Assembly (NCBI GenBank): GCA_002167265.1
Contig: NHDJ01000057.1
Coordinates: 30,972-36,854 of the forward strand
Origin: Verrucomicrobia bacterium TMED56
Lineage (GTDB): Bacteria; Verrucomicrobiota; Verrucomicrobiia; Opitutales; Seribacteraceae
DNA: 5,883 nt
Reading direction: 5' to 3'
Both the position numbers and the translations under genes were made by a program. Positions 1-5,883 of the stretch are shown here, piece after piece. Every line of letters starts with the position of its first letter. Within the stretch, counting starts at the first letter, position 1. Under the pieces are notes generated by a model. That model did not search any database, was not told where the DNA came from, and saw only the letters and a program-made list of their open reading frames with translations.

Positions 1-153
1 GATACTATTATGGACTTTAGGGATTATGGTATTGGTGCACAAATTCTGTCTGCTCTTGGAATAAGTCAATTAGTTCTACTTACCAGGGACAAGCGTAGAG
101 TAATTGGTTTAGAAGGATATGGTTTGGAAATTATAGAGAGGGTTTCCAAATGA
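1..153 (+). CDS. ribA: GTP cyclohydrolase II, C-terminal end (RibA or RibBA fusion), partial
   Basis: Frame 1 is open from the first base to a TGA at 151-153, giving the last 50 residues of a protein that begins upstream of the window. The stretch [11 protein letters not shown], then a short strand (LVLLT), then [15 protein letters not shown], is the characteristic C-terminal lobe of GTP cyclohydrolase II. This enzyme opens the riboflavin pathway by converting GTP to 2,5-diamino-6-ribosylamino-4-pyrimidinone 5'-phosphate in the cytosol. The usual N-N/S-P-x-K stretch after LLT is replaced by RDKRR, so catalytic competence of this domain cannot be assumed. The zinc-binding cysteines and the active-site part lie outside the window. 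Whether the full gene is stand-alone ribA or a ribBA fusion with DHBP synthase cannot be seen. Its stop overlaps the ribH start as ATGA, which suggests translational coupling. Confidence 0.9.
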   Translation, partial: DTIMDFRDYGIGAQILSALGISQLVLLTRDKRRVIGLEGYGLEIIERVSK

Positions 154-623
154 GTAACGATAAGCCAAAGTATTCATTGATTCCCGTGGAAAATCTTAAA
201 ATTGCAGTGGTTTGTGCATCTTTTAATGAAGTGCTGACCGATGCATTGTTAAGTAGGGTTTGTCAGTGCCTCGAAGCAAATGGGAAATTATGTGAGCTTT
301 TAATAGAACGCGTACCAGGTTCTCATGAGTTGCCATCTTGCATTGATCTTATCTTACAAAGTAAAAGCTTTGATTGTGTTATAGGTCTTGGAGTTGTTAT
401 TAAGGGTAATACCTCTCACCATCATTTAGTGGCGGATACTACAGGACATGCATTACAAAAGCTTTCCACTTCTTTACACATTCCCATCATCAATGGAGTT
501 ATTGTGACTGAAGACAGAGAGACAGCTGTAGAAAGAATTACCGGTTCTATCGACCGTGGCCTGGAGTTTGCTCAAGCAGCCTTGCAAATGGCCAATCTGC
601 GAAGAAAATGGACGAAGATTTAG
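150..623 (+). CDS. ribH: 6,7-dimethyl-8-ribityllumazine synthase (RibH)
   Basis: This 157-residue protein has the normal length for lumazine synthase, the cytosolic enzyme that condenses 5-amino-6-ribitylamino-uracil with 3,4-dihydroxybutanone 4-phosphate to make the riboflavin precursor. Visible family motifs are ASFN (residues 23-26, the substrate-ring pocket), VPGSHELP (55-62), [10 protein letters not shown] (81-90) and the strand INGVIVTED (114-122). By alignment to the Bacillus enzyme, His90 is the catalytic histidine; it is followed by two more histidines. The C-terminal [10 protein letters not shown] (136-145) carries the conserved phosphate-side arginine region. The ATG at 150 follows a good Shine-Dalgarno sequence (AGAGAGGG, 135-142, spacing 7) lying inside the upstream gene, which supports this start. 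It overlaps ribA by 4 bases and nusB by 16 bases, so the three genes are almost surely one operon. No FMN riboswitch is visible here; one would be expected upstream of the window if present. Confidence 0.97.
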   Translation: MSNDKPKYSLIPVENLKIAVVCASFNEVLTDALLSRVCQCLEANGKLCELLIERVPGSHELPSCIDLILQSKSFDCVIGLGVVIKGNTSHHHLVADTTGHALQKLSTSLHIPIINGVIVTEDRETAVERITGSIDRGLEFAQAALQMANLRRKWTKI

Positions 624-1069
624 TTATTAATCCTGATTGGAGCGAGCGGAGACAGAACCGCTGTGCTGCATTTCGTTTTCTTTTTCAATGGGAATTAAAC
701 CCGACTGATGACATGGATCGGGATCTCGAATATTTTTTGAACAGACTTGGGAAAAAAGAAAGCTTCTACTCATATGCAATTGAGTTAGTGTCTGGAGTCT
801 TGGACAAAGTTGAGGTTTTAGATTCAATTATTAGCGAGTTAGTAACCAACTGGGATTTTTCTAGAGTTGCGAAAGCCGATCTCGCACTCCTTCGATTATC
901 TTTGTATGAGATTAAATACAGGTTAGACATACCACCAGTTGTTGCAATTGATGAAGCACTGGAAATAGGTAAAGAATTTTCATCTGAAAATTCTGGAAAG
1001 TTCCTGAATGGAGTCTTGGATAAAGCACGGAAGCAGATTTCCCGACCCGCCAGAAAACCAGCTATTTAG
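608..1069 (+). CDS. nusB: Transcription antitermination factor NusB
   Basis: This 153-residue protein matches the length and motif order of NusB. NusB pairs with NusE (ribosomal protein S10) on boxA RNA and keeps RNA polymerase processive through rRNA operons. Visible motifs are the N-terminal RR pair at 14-15 in the arginine-rich RNA-binding region, FLFQWEL (24-30), NWDFSRVAKADLALLRLSLYE (81-101, matching the family pattern NW-x-x-x-R-x-x-x-x-D-x-x-x-L-R), DIPPVVAIDEALEIGKEF (107-124) and KFLNGVLDKA (131-140). Residues 144-153 form a short basic, proline-containing tail. The ATG lies 13 bases before the ribH stop, with only a weak purine run (GAAGAA, 601-606) before it, so translation is probably coupled to ribH. 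Placement directly after ribH is common in bacteria. The gene ends 23 bases from the end of the convergent dehydrogenase gene. Confidence 0.97.
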   Translation: MDEDLVINPDWSERRQNRCAAFRFLFQWELNPTDDMDRDLEYFLNRLGKKESFYSYAIELVSGVLDKVEVLDSIISELVTNWDFSRVAKADLALLRLSLYEIKYRLDIPPVVAIDEALEIGKEFSSENSGKFLNGVLDKARKQISRPARKPAI

Positions 1070-1092
1070 ATTTTTGAAGCCAAAGTTTGGGT

Positions 1093-2454
1093 TTAGGCTT
1101 TACCTATGCCTTTGGCAATAAACCCGATCGACCTTAATTCGTTAAGGTCAAGCAGGTTTCTACCATCAAAAAAGATAGCCGGTTTTTTCATTTTTTTGTA
1201 AATACTTTCGTAGTCAAGATTACGAAATTCCTCCCACTCAGTAAGAATTAGAATGCAGTGTGAATGGCAGCAAGCTTCTGGCGCGGTTTCACAAAACACA
1301 ATGGATTCAGCGGTATCCTCAGTAAGTCCCATCGAGCTAAGCACGCTTTCCTTTGGCACTTGGGGGTCATAAATCGCTAGTTCTGCCTTTTCTTCCAGAA
1401 GTCTTTTGCAAATTCCAATAGCTGGAGATTCCCTTGCATCGTTAGTATCTTTCTTAAAAGCAAATCCAAGAATAGCTATTTTTTTGGCCGAAACGGTGTT
1501 GTACATTGAATCTAATATTCTAGTTACAAACCTTTCTTTCTGATATTCATTAATTACAATTACCTGCTCCCAATATTTAGCTACTTCAGGTAATCGAAAA
1601 TAGCGACAAAGGTAACATAGGTTAAGAATATCTTTTTGAAAACAAGAACCGCCAAAGCCAATCGAACTCTTGAGGAATTTCGAACCAATTCTTGAGTCCG
1701 CACCAATTGCAGCAGCTACCTCGTCTACATTAGCTTCCGTTTCTTCGCATAAGGCAGAAATGGCATTTATGCTGGAAATGCGTTGAGCTAAGAATGCATT
1801 TGCAGTTAGTTTGGAAAGTTCAGATGACCAGAGATTAGTTGTTATGATACGATCTTTGCTCACCCATTTTGCATAGATTTCTGCGATTTTTCCGACGGCT
1901 ACATTTCCTTCCGTTGAATCTTCTCCACCAATCAGGACTCTATCCGGACAGAGCAGGTCTTGCACGGCAGTTCCTTCAGCCAGGAATTCCGGATTAGATA
2001 CTACTTGGTGATGCAAGCCTTTACTTGTAGATTTAAGGATGGATTGGACCATCTCGGCTGTCCGTACGGGCACAGTAGATTTTTCCACAATTATCTTGTT
2101 ATCCTCTGAGATTTCAGAAATACGCCTTGCGCAAGACTCCACAAACCTAAGGTCAGCAGCCTGTCCTAATCCGGAGCCATATTCCTTGGTGGGAGTATTA
2201 ACACTGATGAAAATAATTTCAGATTCTTTTATATTTTGATCTACTTCAGTCGAGAAAAATAGATTTTTACCTCTGGACTTCGCAACAAGAGCATCCAATC
2301 CTGGTTCGTAGATGGGGAGTTTCTCCGAATTCCATGCGTCAATTCTTTCTTGGTTGATATCAACAACGCAAACCTCGATGTTCGGGCATTTTTCAGCAAT
2401 CATAGCCATGGTCGGCCCTCCAACATAACCTGCACCAATGCAACAAATTTTCAT
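1093..2454 (-). CDS. ugd: UDP-glucose 6-dehydrogenase, animal-type
   Basis: This enzyme oxidises UDP-glucose to UDP-glucuronate with two NAD+, supplying sugar for capsule, exopolysaccharide or lipopolysaccharide. Counting from the ATG at 2454 (453 residues), I see the NAD-binding GAGYVGG (7-13) with acidic partner D32, LPIYEPGL (46-53), NTPTK (86-90), STVPVR (126-131), NPEFLAEGT (154-162), the dimer-core [21 protein letters not shown] (210-230) and [10 protein letters not shown] (266-275) with catalytic Cys271. The C-terminal UDP-binding domain carries [13 protein letters not shown] (331-343) and FDGR (429-432). Residues equivalent to human Glu161, Lys220, Asn224, Arg260, Cys276, Asp280 and Lys339 are all present. 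Wording such as [23 protein letters not shown] and the AADL motif is much nearer to animal UGDH than to typical E. coli or Bacillus Ugd. A TTG two codons upstream (2458-2460) is an alternative start; ATG is preferred because it gives the family-like [13 protein letters not shown]. Neither start has a clear Shine-Dalgarno sequence. It is divergent from the hydrolase gene and convergent with nusB, so it appears to be transcribed alone. Confidence 0.96.
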   Translation of the reverse strand: MKICCIGAGYVGGPTMAMIAEKCPNIEVCVVDINQERIDAWNSEKLPIYEPGLDALVAKSRGKNLFFSTEVDQNIKESEIIFISVNTPTKEYGSGLGQAADLRFVESCARRISEISEDNKIIVEKSTVPVRTAEMVQSILKSTSKGLHHQVVSNPEFLAEGTAVQDLLCPDRVLIGGEDSTEGNVAVGKIAEIYAKWVSKDRIITTNLWSSELSKLTANAFLAQRISSINAISALCEETEANVDEVAAAIGADSRIGSKFLKSSIGFGGSCFQKDILNLCYLCRYFRLPEVAKYWEQVIVINEYQKERFVTRILDSMYNTVSAKKIAILGFAFKKDTNDARESPAIGICKRLLEEKAELAIYDPQVPKESVLSSMGLTEDTAESIVFCETAPEACCHSHCILILTEWEEFRNLDYESIYKKMKKPAIFFDGRNLLDLNELRSIGFIAKGIGKA

Positions 2455-2518
2455 ATCCAATAAATATCTGAATTCTTAGTTTGTTGCGATTAGATAATTG
2501 TTTAATTGTAGTGTCTTT
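2455..2518. promoter_or_regulatory. Divergent intergenic region expected to hold both promoters
   Basis: These 64 AT-rich bases separate the divergent starts of the dehydrogenase and the hydrolase, so promoters for both should lie here or just inside the genes. A GATAAT at 2493-2498 (+) could be a -10 box for the hydrolase, but the hexamer at the right distance upstream (GAATTC) is a poor -35. On the minus strand TACAAT (2510-2505) could be a -10 box for the dehydrogenase, also without a convincing -35. The location is an inference from gene layout and the boxes are weak. No operator palindrome is evident. Confidence 0.3.
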
Positions 2519-3319
2519 ATGGAGAACTTTTTTACAATTCCCTGGGCTCGTCTTTTGTTACTGTTGTTTATTGTGTATCTAATCATTGCGTCACTTACAT
2601 TTTTCTTTGGCGACAGGTTACTGTTTCCAGTTCCACACAAAACTACATACAGCGAAGAAGAGGTGAGCTTTTTTATCTCAAATAATTCTGAAAGAGTGGC
2701 ATGTATGCAATTTGGTAATCTTAAGGACCCAGAGAAAACTATAATTTTTAGTCATGGAAATGGAGAAGATTTGGGGAACTTAAAGTCCTTTTTGAAATTT
2801 TGGTCAACTGATAATATTGAACTGATTGCTTATGATTATCCAGGCTATGGGTTAAGTGAAGGAAAGCCTAGCGAACAAGGGTGCTATGATGCAATTGAAT
2901 GTTTGTATAAAAAAGTGACTGGGGGAATGGGCAGGGATCCCGCATCCATCATTATATGGGGGCGTTCCCTTGGAACAGGCCCATCCCTGTATCTTTCATC
3001 CAAGTATGAAGTGGGGGGTATGATCCTGGAGACACCGTTTCTTTCTGCTTTTCGATCTGTCACCCAAATCCCACTTCTCCCATGGGATCGATTCCGGAAT
3101 TTTGAGCAGACCCAAAATGTGAGATGTCCTTCTCTTGTTGTTCATGGAACTCTTGATGAAGTGGTTCCTTTTCGTCAAGGAGTACAAATTTACTCAGAAT
3201 TGCCAGATCCTAAGAAATTTCTTGAAGTAAAAGGCGCTCAGCACAACAATATTATGGAAGTGGGTGGAGAAAGATATCGTGAATCAATCTTAAGCTTCAT
3301 ATTTTCTATTGGTAGTTGA
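2519..3319 (+). CDS. Membrane-anchored alpha/beta hydrolase (BEM46/ABHD13-like)
   Basis: The protein has 266 residues from the ATG at 2519. Residues 10-30 form one hydrophobic helix (RLLLLLFIVYLIIASLTFFF), which fits a signal anchor with the catalytic domain outside the cytosolic face. The alpha/beta-hydrolase core then shows FSHGNGEDLG (77-86, oxyanion-hole HGN), YDYPGYGLSEG (105-115), the nucleophile elbow GRSLG (148-152, Ser150), ETPF (171-174), HGTLDEVVPF (209-218, acid Asp213) and GAQHNNI (239-245, His242). The Ser-Asp-His triad is complete. The YDYPGYG-SxG and ETPF patterns are those of the BEM46/ABHD13/YfhR group, serine hydrolases whose natural substrates are mostly unknown; esterase or thioesterase activity on lipids is plausible but not shown. 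A TTG at 2498 would add seven residues; ATG is preferred because the anchor then begins close to the N-terminus. Neither start has a Shine-Dalgarno sequence. Divergence from ugd is the only context and does not define a role. Confidence 0.88.
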   Translation: MENFFTIPWARLLLLLFIVYLIIASLTFFFGDRLLFPVPHKTTYSEEEVSFFISNNSERVACMQFGNLKDPEKTIIFSHGNGEDLGNLKSFLKFWSTDNIELIAYDYPGYGLSEGKPSEQGCYDAIECLYKKVTGGMGRDPASIIIWGRSLGTGPSLYLSSKYEVGGMILETPFLSAFRSVTQIPLLPWDRFRNFEQTQNVRCPSLVVHGTLDEVVPFRQGVQIYSELPDPKKFLEVKGAQHNNIMEVGGERYRESILSFIFSIGS

Positions 3320-3377
3320 TTTATGGAATTTTCTAGAGTAATTTATATATTTAGGTGGACTTCATAAAAGGGATTTA

Positions 3378-4211
3378 ATGCTTGGCTTAAATAAAAGAGA
3401 AAAGAAAGTCTTTGGAGTTTCTTTATTCCTCCATGCTTTTGGAGTATGTTTTCTTTTTATTCTAGGTCTTTTGCCAAGTTGCGAAGATGAACCAGAGCCT
3501 ATCCATGTATTTGAACTAGCGATGGCCAGTGAACCTATTTTTCCAGCGGAACCAACTCCTGCCCCTTCTCCATCCGTTCCGCTATCTCCTGATAAACCCA
3601 TTGAAGCAAAACCCAAACCGTTACCTCCTTCTCCCACCCCTCCCCAAGTGTCAACCATTCCTAAACCGCACTCTCCTGACCCTAAACCAAGACCAGTGGT
3701 TAAGCCTGTTGTTGAAAATAAGCCGAAACCTAAAGTTCAACCTAAACCGCCTTCCAAGCCAAGAGTTGTCTCACTGGCTGAATTTAGAAAGAATAATAAA
3801 CTTACTCTCCCCAAGCCTCATTTGGCACCACCTGTGGTCAAGCCAGTTGTAAAAATTAATCCCAGTAATTTTAAACTCACTAGAATTCAGGTCACAGGCA
3901 CACCCAACTCTTCTACCTCAACCGTGCCGAGCTCTGTCATCAATGCCTACTTGGCAGCAGTAAAAGCTAAGTTGGAGAGAGCTTGGGAGAAAGAGTTAAG
4001 TGCCTCAACTATCATTAGCGGTGGTGAAGCATGGTTGAGTTTTAAGATTACTTCAACTGGTCAACTGGTTGCCAAAAGAATTACAAAGTCTTCCGGTAAC
4101 CGAGATCTTGATCGCCTTGTTTTAAGCTCTGTCAACTCATTGGGCAGTGTGGGGGCACCCCCCGGTGGGAAACTTGAGTCTGAATTACAGATTCCTTTCC
4201 GTTTGAATTAA
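3378..4211 (+). CDS. TonB/TolA-like energy transducer
   Basis: The 277-residue protein has the three-part layout of TonB/TolA proteins. First comes a short basic cytosolic stretch (1-11) and one membrane helix (about 12-32). Next is a proline- and lysine-rich periplasmic spacer (about 39-156) full of KP, EP and PSP units. Last is a C-terminal domain (about 187-277) with YLAAVKAKLERAW, then WLSFKITSTGQLVAKRITKSSGNRDLDRLV, the usual TonB/TolA C-terminal pattern. Ser15 and His19 in the helix keep the S-x-x-x-H spacing of E. coli TonB Ser16/His20, the contact and proton-path residues with ExbB/ExbD. The family carries proton-motive-force energy from an ExbBD or TolQR motor to the outer membrane; whether this one is functionally TonB or TolA cannot be decided. 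The ATG follows a Shine-Dalgarno-like AAAGGGA (3367-3373). No exbB, exbD, tolQ, tolR or receptor gene is in the window. The next gene is the small membrane protein, 10 bases on. Confidence 0.85.
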   Translation: MLGLNKREKKVFGVSLFLHAFGVCFLFILGLLPSCEDEPEPIHVFELAMASEPIFPAEPTPAPSPSVPLSPDKPIEAKPKPLPPSPTPPQVSTIPKPHSPDPKPRPVVKPVVENKPKPKVQPKPPSKPRVVSLAEFRKNNKLTLPKPHLAPPVVKPVVKINPSNFKLTRIQVTGTPNSSTSTVPSSVINAYLAAVKAKLERAWEKELSASTIISGGEAWLSFKITSTGQLVAKRITKSSGNRDLDRLVLSSVNSLGSVGAPPGGKLESELQIPFRLN

Positions 4212-4221
4212 GATTTTTTTG

Positions 4222-4368
4222 ATGAAATTTGACTGGAAAAGACCGGTGGCTCCAATTTTACTAATTGTTGGGCTCTTTATATCTATCTCTCGGGACCCGG
4301 TAATTGGACTTGGACTTTTCTTAATCAGTTTTGCACTGGTCCTCGGTTTTTCCAGAAGTTCTTCCTGA
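4222..4368 (+). CDS. Small two-helix membrane protein, unknown function
   Basis: An ATG 10 bases after the stop of the TonB-like gene opens a 48-codon frame ending in TGA (4366-4368). The product begins MKFDWKRP, has a hydrophobic helix at about 9-21 (VAPILLIVGLFIS), a short polar turn SRDP (23-26) and a second hydrophobic stretch at about 27-43, then ends in SRSSS. This is a believable small inner-membrane hairpin with a basic N-terminus. I do not recognise a family. Close spacing suggests co-transcription with the TonB-like gene and perhaps a role near it, but that is inference. There is no clear Shine-Dalgarno sequence; the bases before the ATG are a T-run, so translation may depend on coupling. 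Its last 48 bases overlap the 3' end of the convergent ppk1. Membrane-like composition can arise by chance in AT-rich DNA, so the call is moderate. Confidence 0.5.
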   Translation: MKFDWKRPVAPILLIVGLFISISRDPVIGLGLFLISFALVLGFSRSSS

Positions 4369-5883
4369 TCGGGCAACTAATCTTTCTTTTTCAGCTCTTT
4401 TTTCAGATTGATTAATTAATTGTTCTTGAACTGAGAAGGCAGGACGCCTTCTTTTAGGGGCAGGCAGATAACTCCCGTTTTTTCTTAGTTCACTGGCTAA
4501 CTGGTTATCCTTCAGGAAGTCTTCCATTGTTTGAAGGATTTCATCCTCCATGGATTTTTCCTCAATTGGAAAGACCACCTCGATTCTCCTGAAAAAATTC
4601 CGGGGCATCCAATCAGGGCTTCCTGCATAGACAGCCTCTCCCTTCGGGGAATTTTTAAAATAATATACTCTGCTATGCTCCAGGAAGCGTCCGAGTAAGC
4701 TTCTTACCCGGATATTTTCACTGAGCCCTTTTACTCCGGGCACGAGTCCACAAATACCCCTTACTATAAGATCAACTTTTACTCCTGCCTGTGAAGCTCT
4801 GTAGAGAGATAGAATGATTTCTGGATCAATTAGACTATTTACTTTGATTATAATTCGGGAATCTTTGCCAGATCTTGCACTTTTTGTCTCATGATCTATT
4901 TTTTCTATCATTGAATCATGTAAATTGAATGGAGCTACAAGAAGTTTTTTAAAAACTGGTTTTCTTGTGTAGCCAGTCAAAGTGTTAAAGAGATTTGCCA
5001 TATCAGAGGTGAATGCAGTCTTGGCAGTAAATAAACTGTAGTCCGTGTAAGTCTTAGCCGTGCTCGGGTTATAGTTTCCCGTTCCAAGATGAGCGTACCT
5101 TTTTAGTTTTTTCCCCTCTCTGCGTACTACAAGGCAACATTTACAATGGGTTTTAAGACCTGCTAGACCATACACAACATGGACGCCAACCTCTTCCATT
5201 TTCCTGGACCATTGCACATTCGCTTCTTCGTCAAAACGTGCTTTAAGCTCTACCATGGCAGTCACTTGCTTGCCATTTTTTGCTGCATCCATCAATGCCT
5301 CTATAATAGGGGAATCCCCACTTGTGCGATAAATCGTAAGTTTTATGGCAAATACTTCTGGGTCGATGGCAGCTTGTCGCAAAAAATCAACGATCGGCAC
5401 AAAGGAATCATAGGGATGATGGAGGAGGAAGTCTGCCTTCGAAATTTGATTAAATAAGTTGCTTTTGAGGCAGAGTGCATTTGGAACAAATGCTTCAAAA
5501 GAGGAGAATTTTAGGTCATCACGATTAACTAAGTCAGGAAGCTTCATTAACCTGTATAAGTTAATGGGCCCCTTAATTTTTAAAACATCTCTTTCCGTTA
5601 AATTTAGCGATTTAAGTAGATAGTCTAAGACATTATCGTCAATCGAGTCATCAATCTCGAGTCTGACGGCAGCACCTCTTCTTCTATTATGCAACTCATC
5701 CTCGATGCTCAAAAGAAGATTTTCCACTTCCTCTTCATCAACATAAAGGTGACTGTTCCGCGTGATTCGAAAGGCCCACGCCCCTAAAACTTCATGACCC
5801 GGAAATAAGTCAGAAACAAAGTGCCTGACTACATCGCTAAGGAAAACAAAAGTTTCTCGCTTATTTTTAGAATCTTCAATTTT
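4321..5883 (-). CDS. ppk1: Polyphosphate kinase 1, partial (N-terminus beyond window)
   Basis: The frame stays open to the window edge, giving 520 C-terminal residues of PPK1, the enzyme that reversibly makes inorganic polyphosphate from ATP, often at the inner membrane. A GTG at 5727 is not the start: the 52 residues before it (for example FPGHEVLGAWAFRITRN) continue the PPK1 middle domain. Counting from the window edge, visible motifs include LLHHPYDSF (153-161), KLTIYRTSGDSP (181-192), VELKARFDEE (211-220), GLKTHCK (242-248) and YAHLGTGNYNPSTA (263-276). His246 (codon 5146-5148) matches the phosphorylated His435 of E. coli PPK and His265 (codon 5089-5091) matches His454. Further on are LEHSRVYYF (401-409), which holds the region of the third conserved histidine, and GSPDWMPRNFFRRIEV (421-436). 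About 30 charged residues follow the usual end of the family (SEKRAEKERLVARSG onward). The 3' end overlaps the small membrane gene on the other strand by 48 bases, with no terminator hairpin seen. Confidence 0.96.
   Translation of the reverse strand, partial: KIEDSKNKRETFVFLSDVVRHFVSDLFPGHEVLGAWAFRITRNSHLYVDEEEVENLLLSIEDELHNRRRGAAVRLEIDDSIDDNVLDYLLKSLNLTERDVLKIKGPINLYRLMKLPDLVNRDDLKFSSFEAFVPNALCLKSNLFNQISKADFLLHHPYDSFVPIVDFLRQAAIDPEVFAIKLTIYRTSGDSPIIEALMDAAKNGKQVTAMVELKARFDEEANVQWSRKMEEVGVHVVYGLAGLKTHCKCCLVVRREGKKLKRYAHLGTGNYNPSTAKTYTDYSLFTAKTAFTSDMANLFNTLTGYTRKPVFKKLLVAPFNLHDSMIEKIDHETKSARSGKDSRIIIKVNSLIDPEIILSLYRASQAGVKVDLIVRGICGLVPGVKGLSENIRVRSLLGRFLEHSRVYYFKNSPKGEAVYAGSPDWMPRNFFRRIEVVFPIEEKSMEDEILQTMEDFLKDNQLASELRKNGSYLPAPKRRRPAFSVQEQLINQSEKRAEKERLVARSGRTSGKTEDQCKTD

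Noticed and set aside
1077..1125. Overlapping inverted repeats between nusB and ugd (AAGCC/GGCTT, GCCAAAG/CTTTGGC at 1079-1085/1110-1116, GGGTTTA/TAAACCC at 1089-1095/1119-1125) as a bidirectional terminator
   Set aside because: The stems are short or widely spaced, compete with each other, reach into the ugd coding end, and are not followed by a T-run on either strand.
3323..3367. A 14-codon frame (ATG to TAA) just before the TonB-like gene, as a leader peptide
   Set aside because: It has no ribosome site, no run of a regulatory amino acid and no attenuator hairpin; a frame this short is expected by chance.
3320..3377. Possible promoter in the 58 bases before the TonB-like gene (TATATT at 3346-3351)
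   Set aside because: There is no -35-like hexamer at proper spacing, and the AT-rich background makes such a hexamer unremarkable.
3362..3658. Glycine-rich frame on the minus strand opposite the TonB-like gene
   Set aside because: It is the antisense reading of the proline codons in the periplasmic spacer; the composition is fully explained by that.
3529..3852. Leucine/proline-rich frame of 107 codons inside the TonB-like gene
   Set aside because: It is a second forward frame through the repetitive CCx/AAx codons of the proline-rich spacer, with no domain or ribosome site.
5725..5727. GTG as the start codon of the polyphosphate kinase
   Set aside because: The frame continues to the window edge with clear PPK1 sequence before this codon, so it is an internal valine.

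Overview
The window carries the end of one gene, six complete genes and the truncated start side of an eighth, all packed tightly. No RNA gene, CRISPR array, insertion sequence or long empty stretch is visible, and no gene-free gap exceeds 65 bases. The TonB-type protein with a proline-rich periplasmic linker points to a Gram-negative bacterium with an outer membrane. The order GTP cyclohydrolase II – lumazine synthase – nusB, together with an animal-type UDP-glucose dehydrogenase, would fit Verrucomicrobiota (Opitutae-like). That placement is an inference from gene order and family resemblance, not a search result.

Bases 1-1069 (+) are a riboflavin/transcription operon. The C-terminal end of GTP cyclohydrolase II (ribA, or the ribA half of a ribBA fusion) overlaps ribH by 4 bases (ATGA). 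ribH overlaps nusB by 16 bases. The first two genes feed riboflavin synthesis; nusB encodes an rRNA antitermination factor and is a frequent passenger of rib operons.

Bases 1093-2454 (-) encode a UDP-glucose 6-dehydrogenase that closely resembles the animal enzyme and would supply UDP-glucuronate for envelope glycans. It converges on nusB and diverges from a membrane-anchored alpha/beta hydrolase of the BEM46/ABHD13 type (2519-3319, +). The 64 bases between the two starts must hold both promoters.

Bases 3378-4368 (+) hold an orphan TonB/TolA-like energy transducer, followed 10 bases later by a 48-residue two-helix membrane protein. The 3' end of the small gene overlaps the 3' end of a convergent polyphosphate kinase gene (ppk1, 4321 to the window edge, -), whose first part lies outside the window.

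Most of this is core metabolism with clear family assignments. The least ordinary items are the small membrane protein and its overlap with ppk1, the animal-type dehydrogenase, and the TonB that lacks ExbB/ExbD neighbours here. I see no evidence for a new defence or mobile system.
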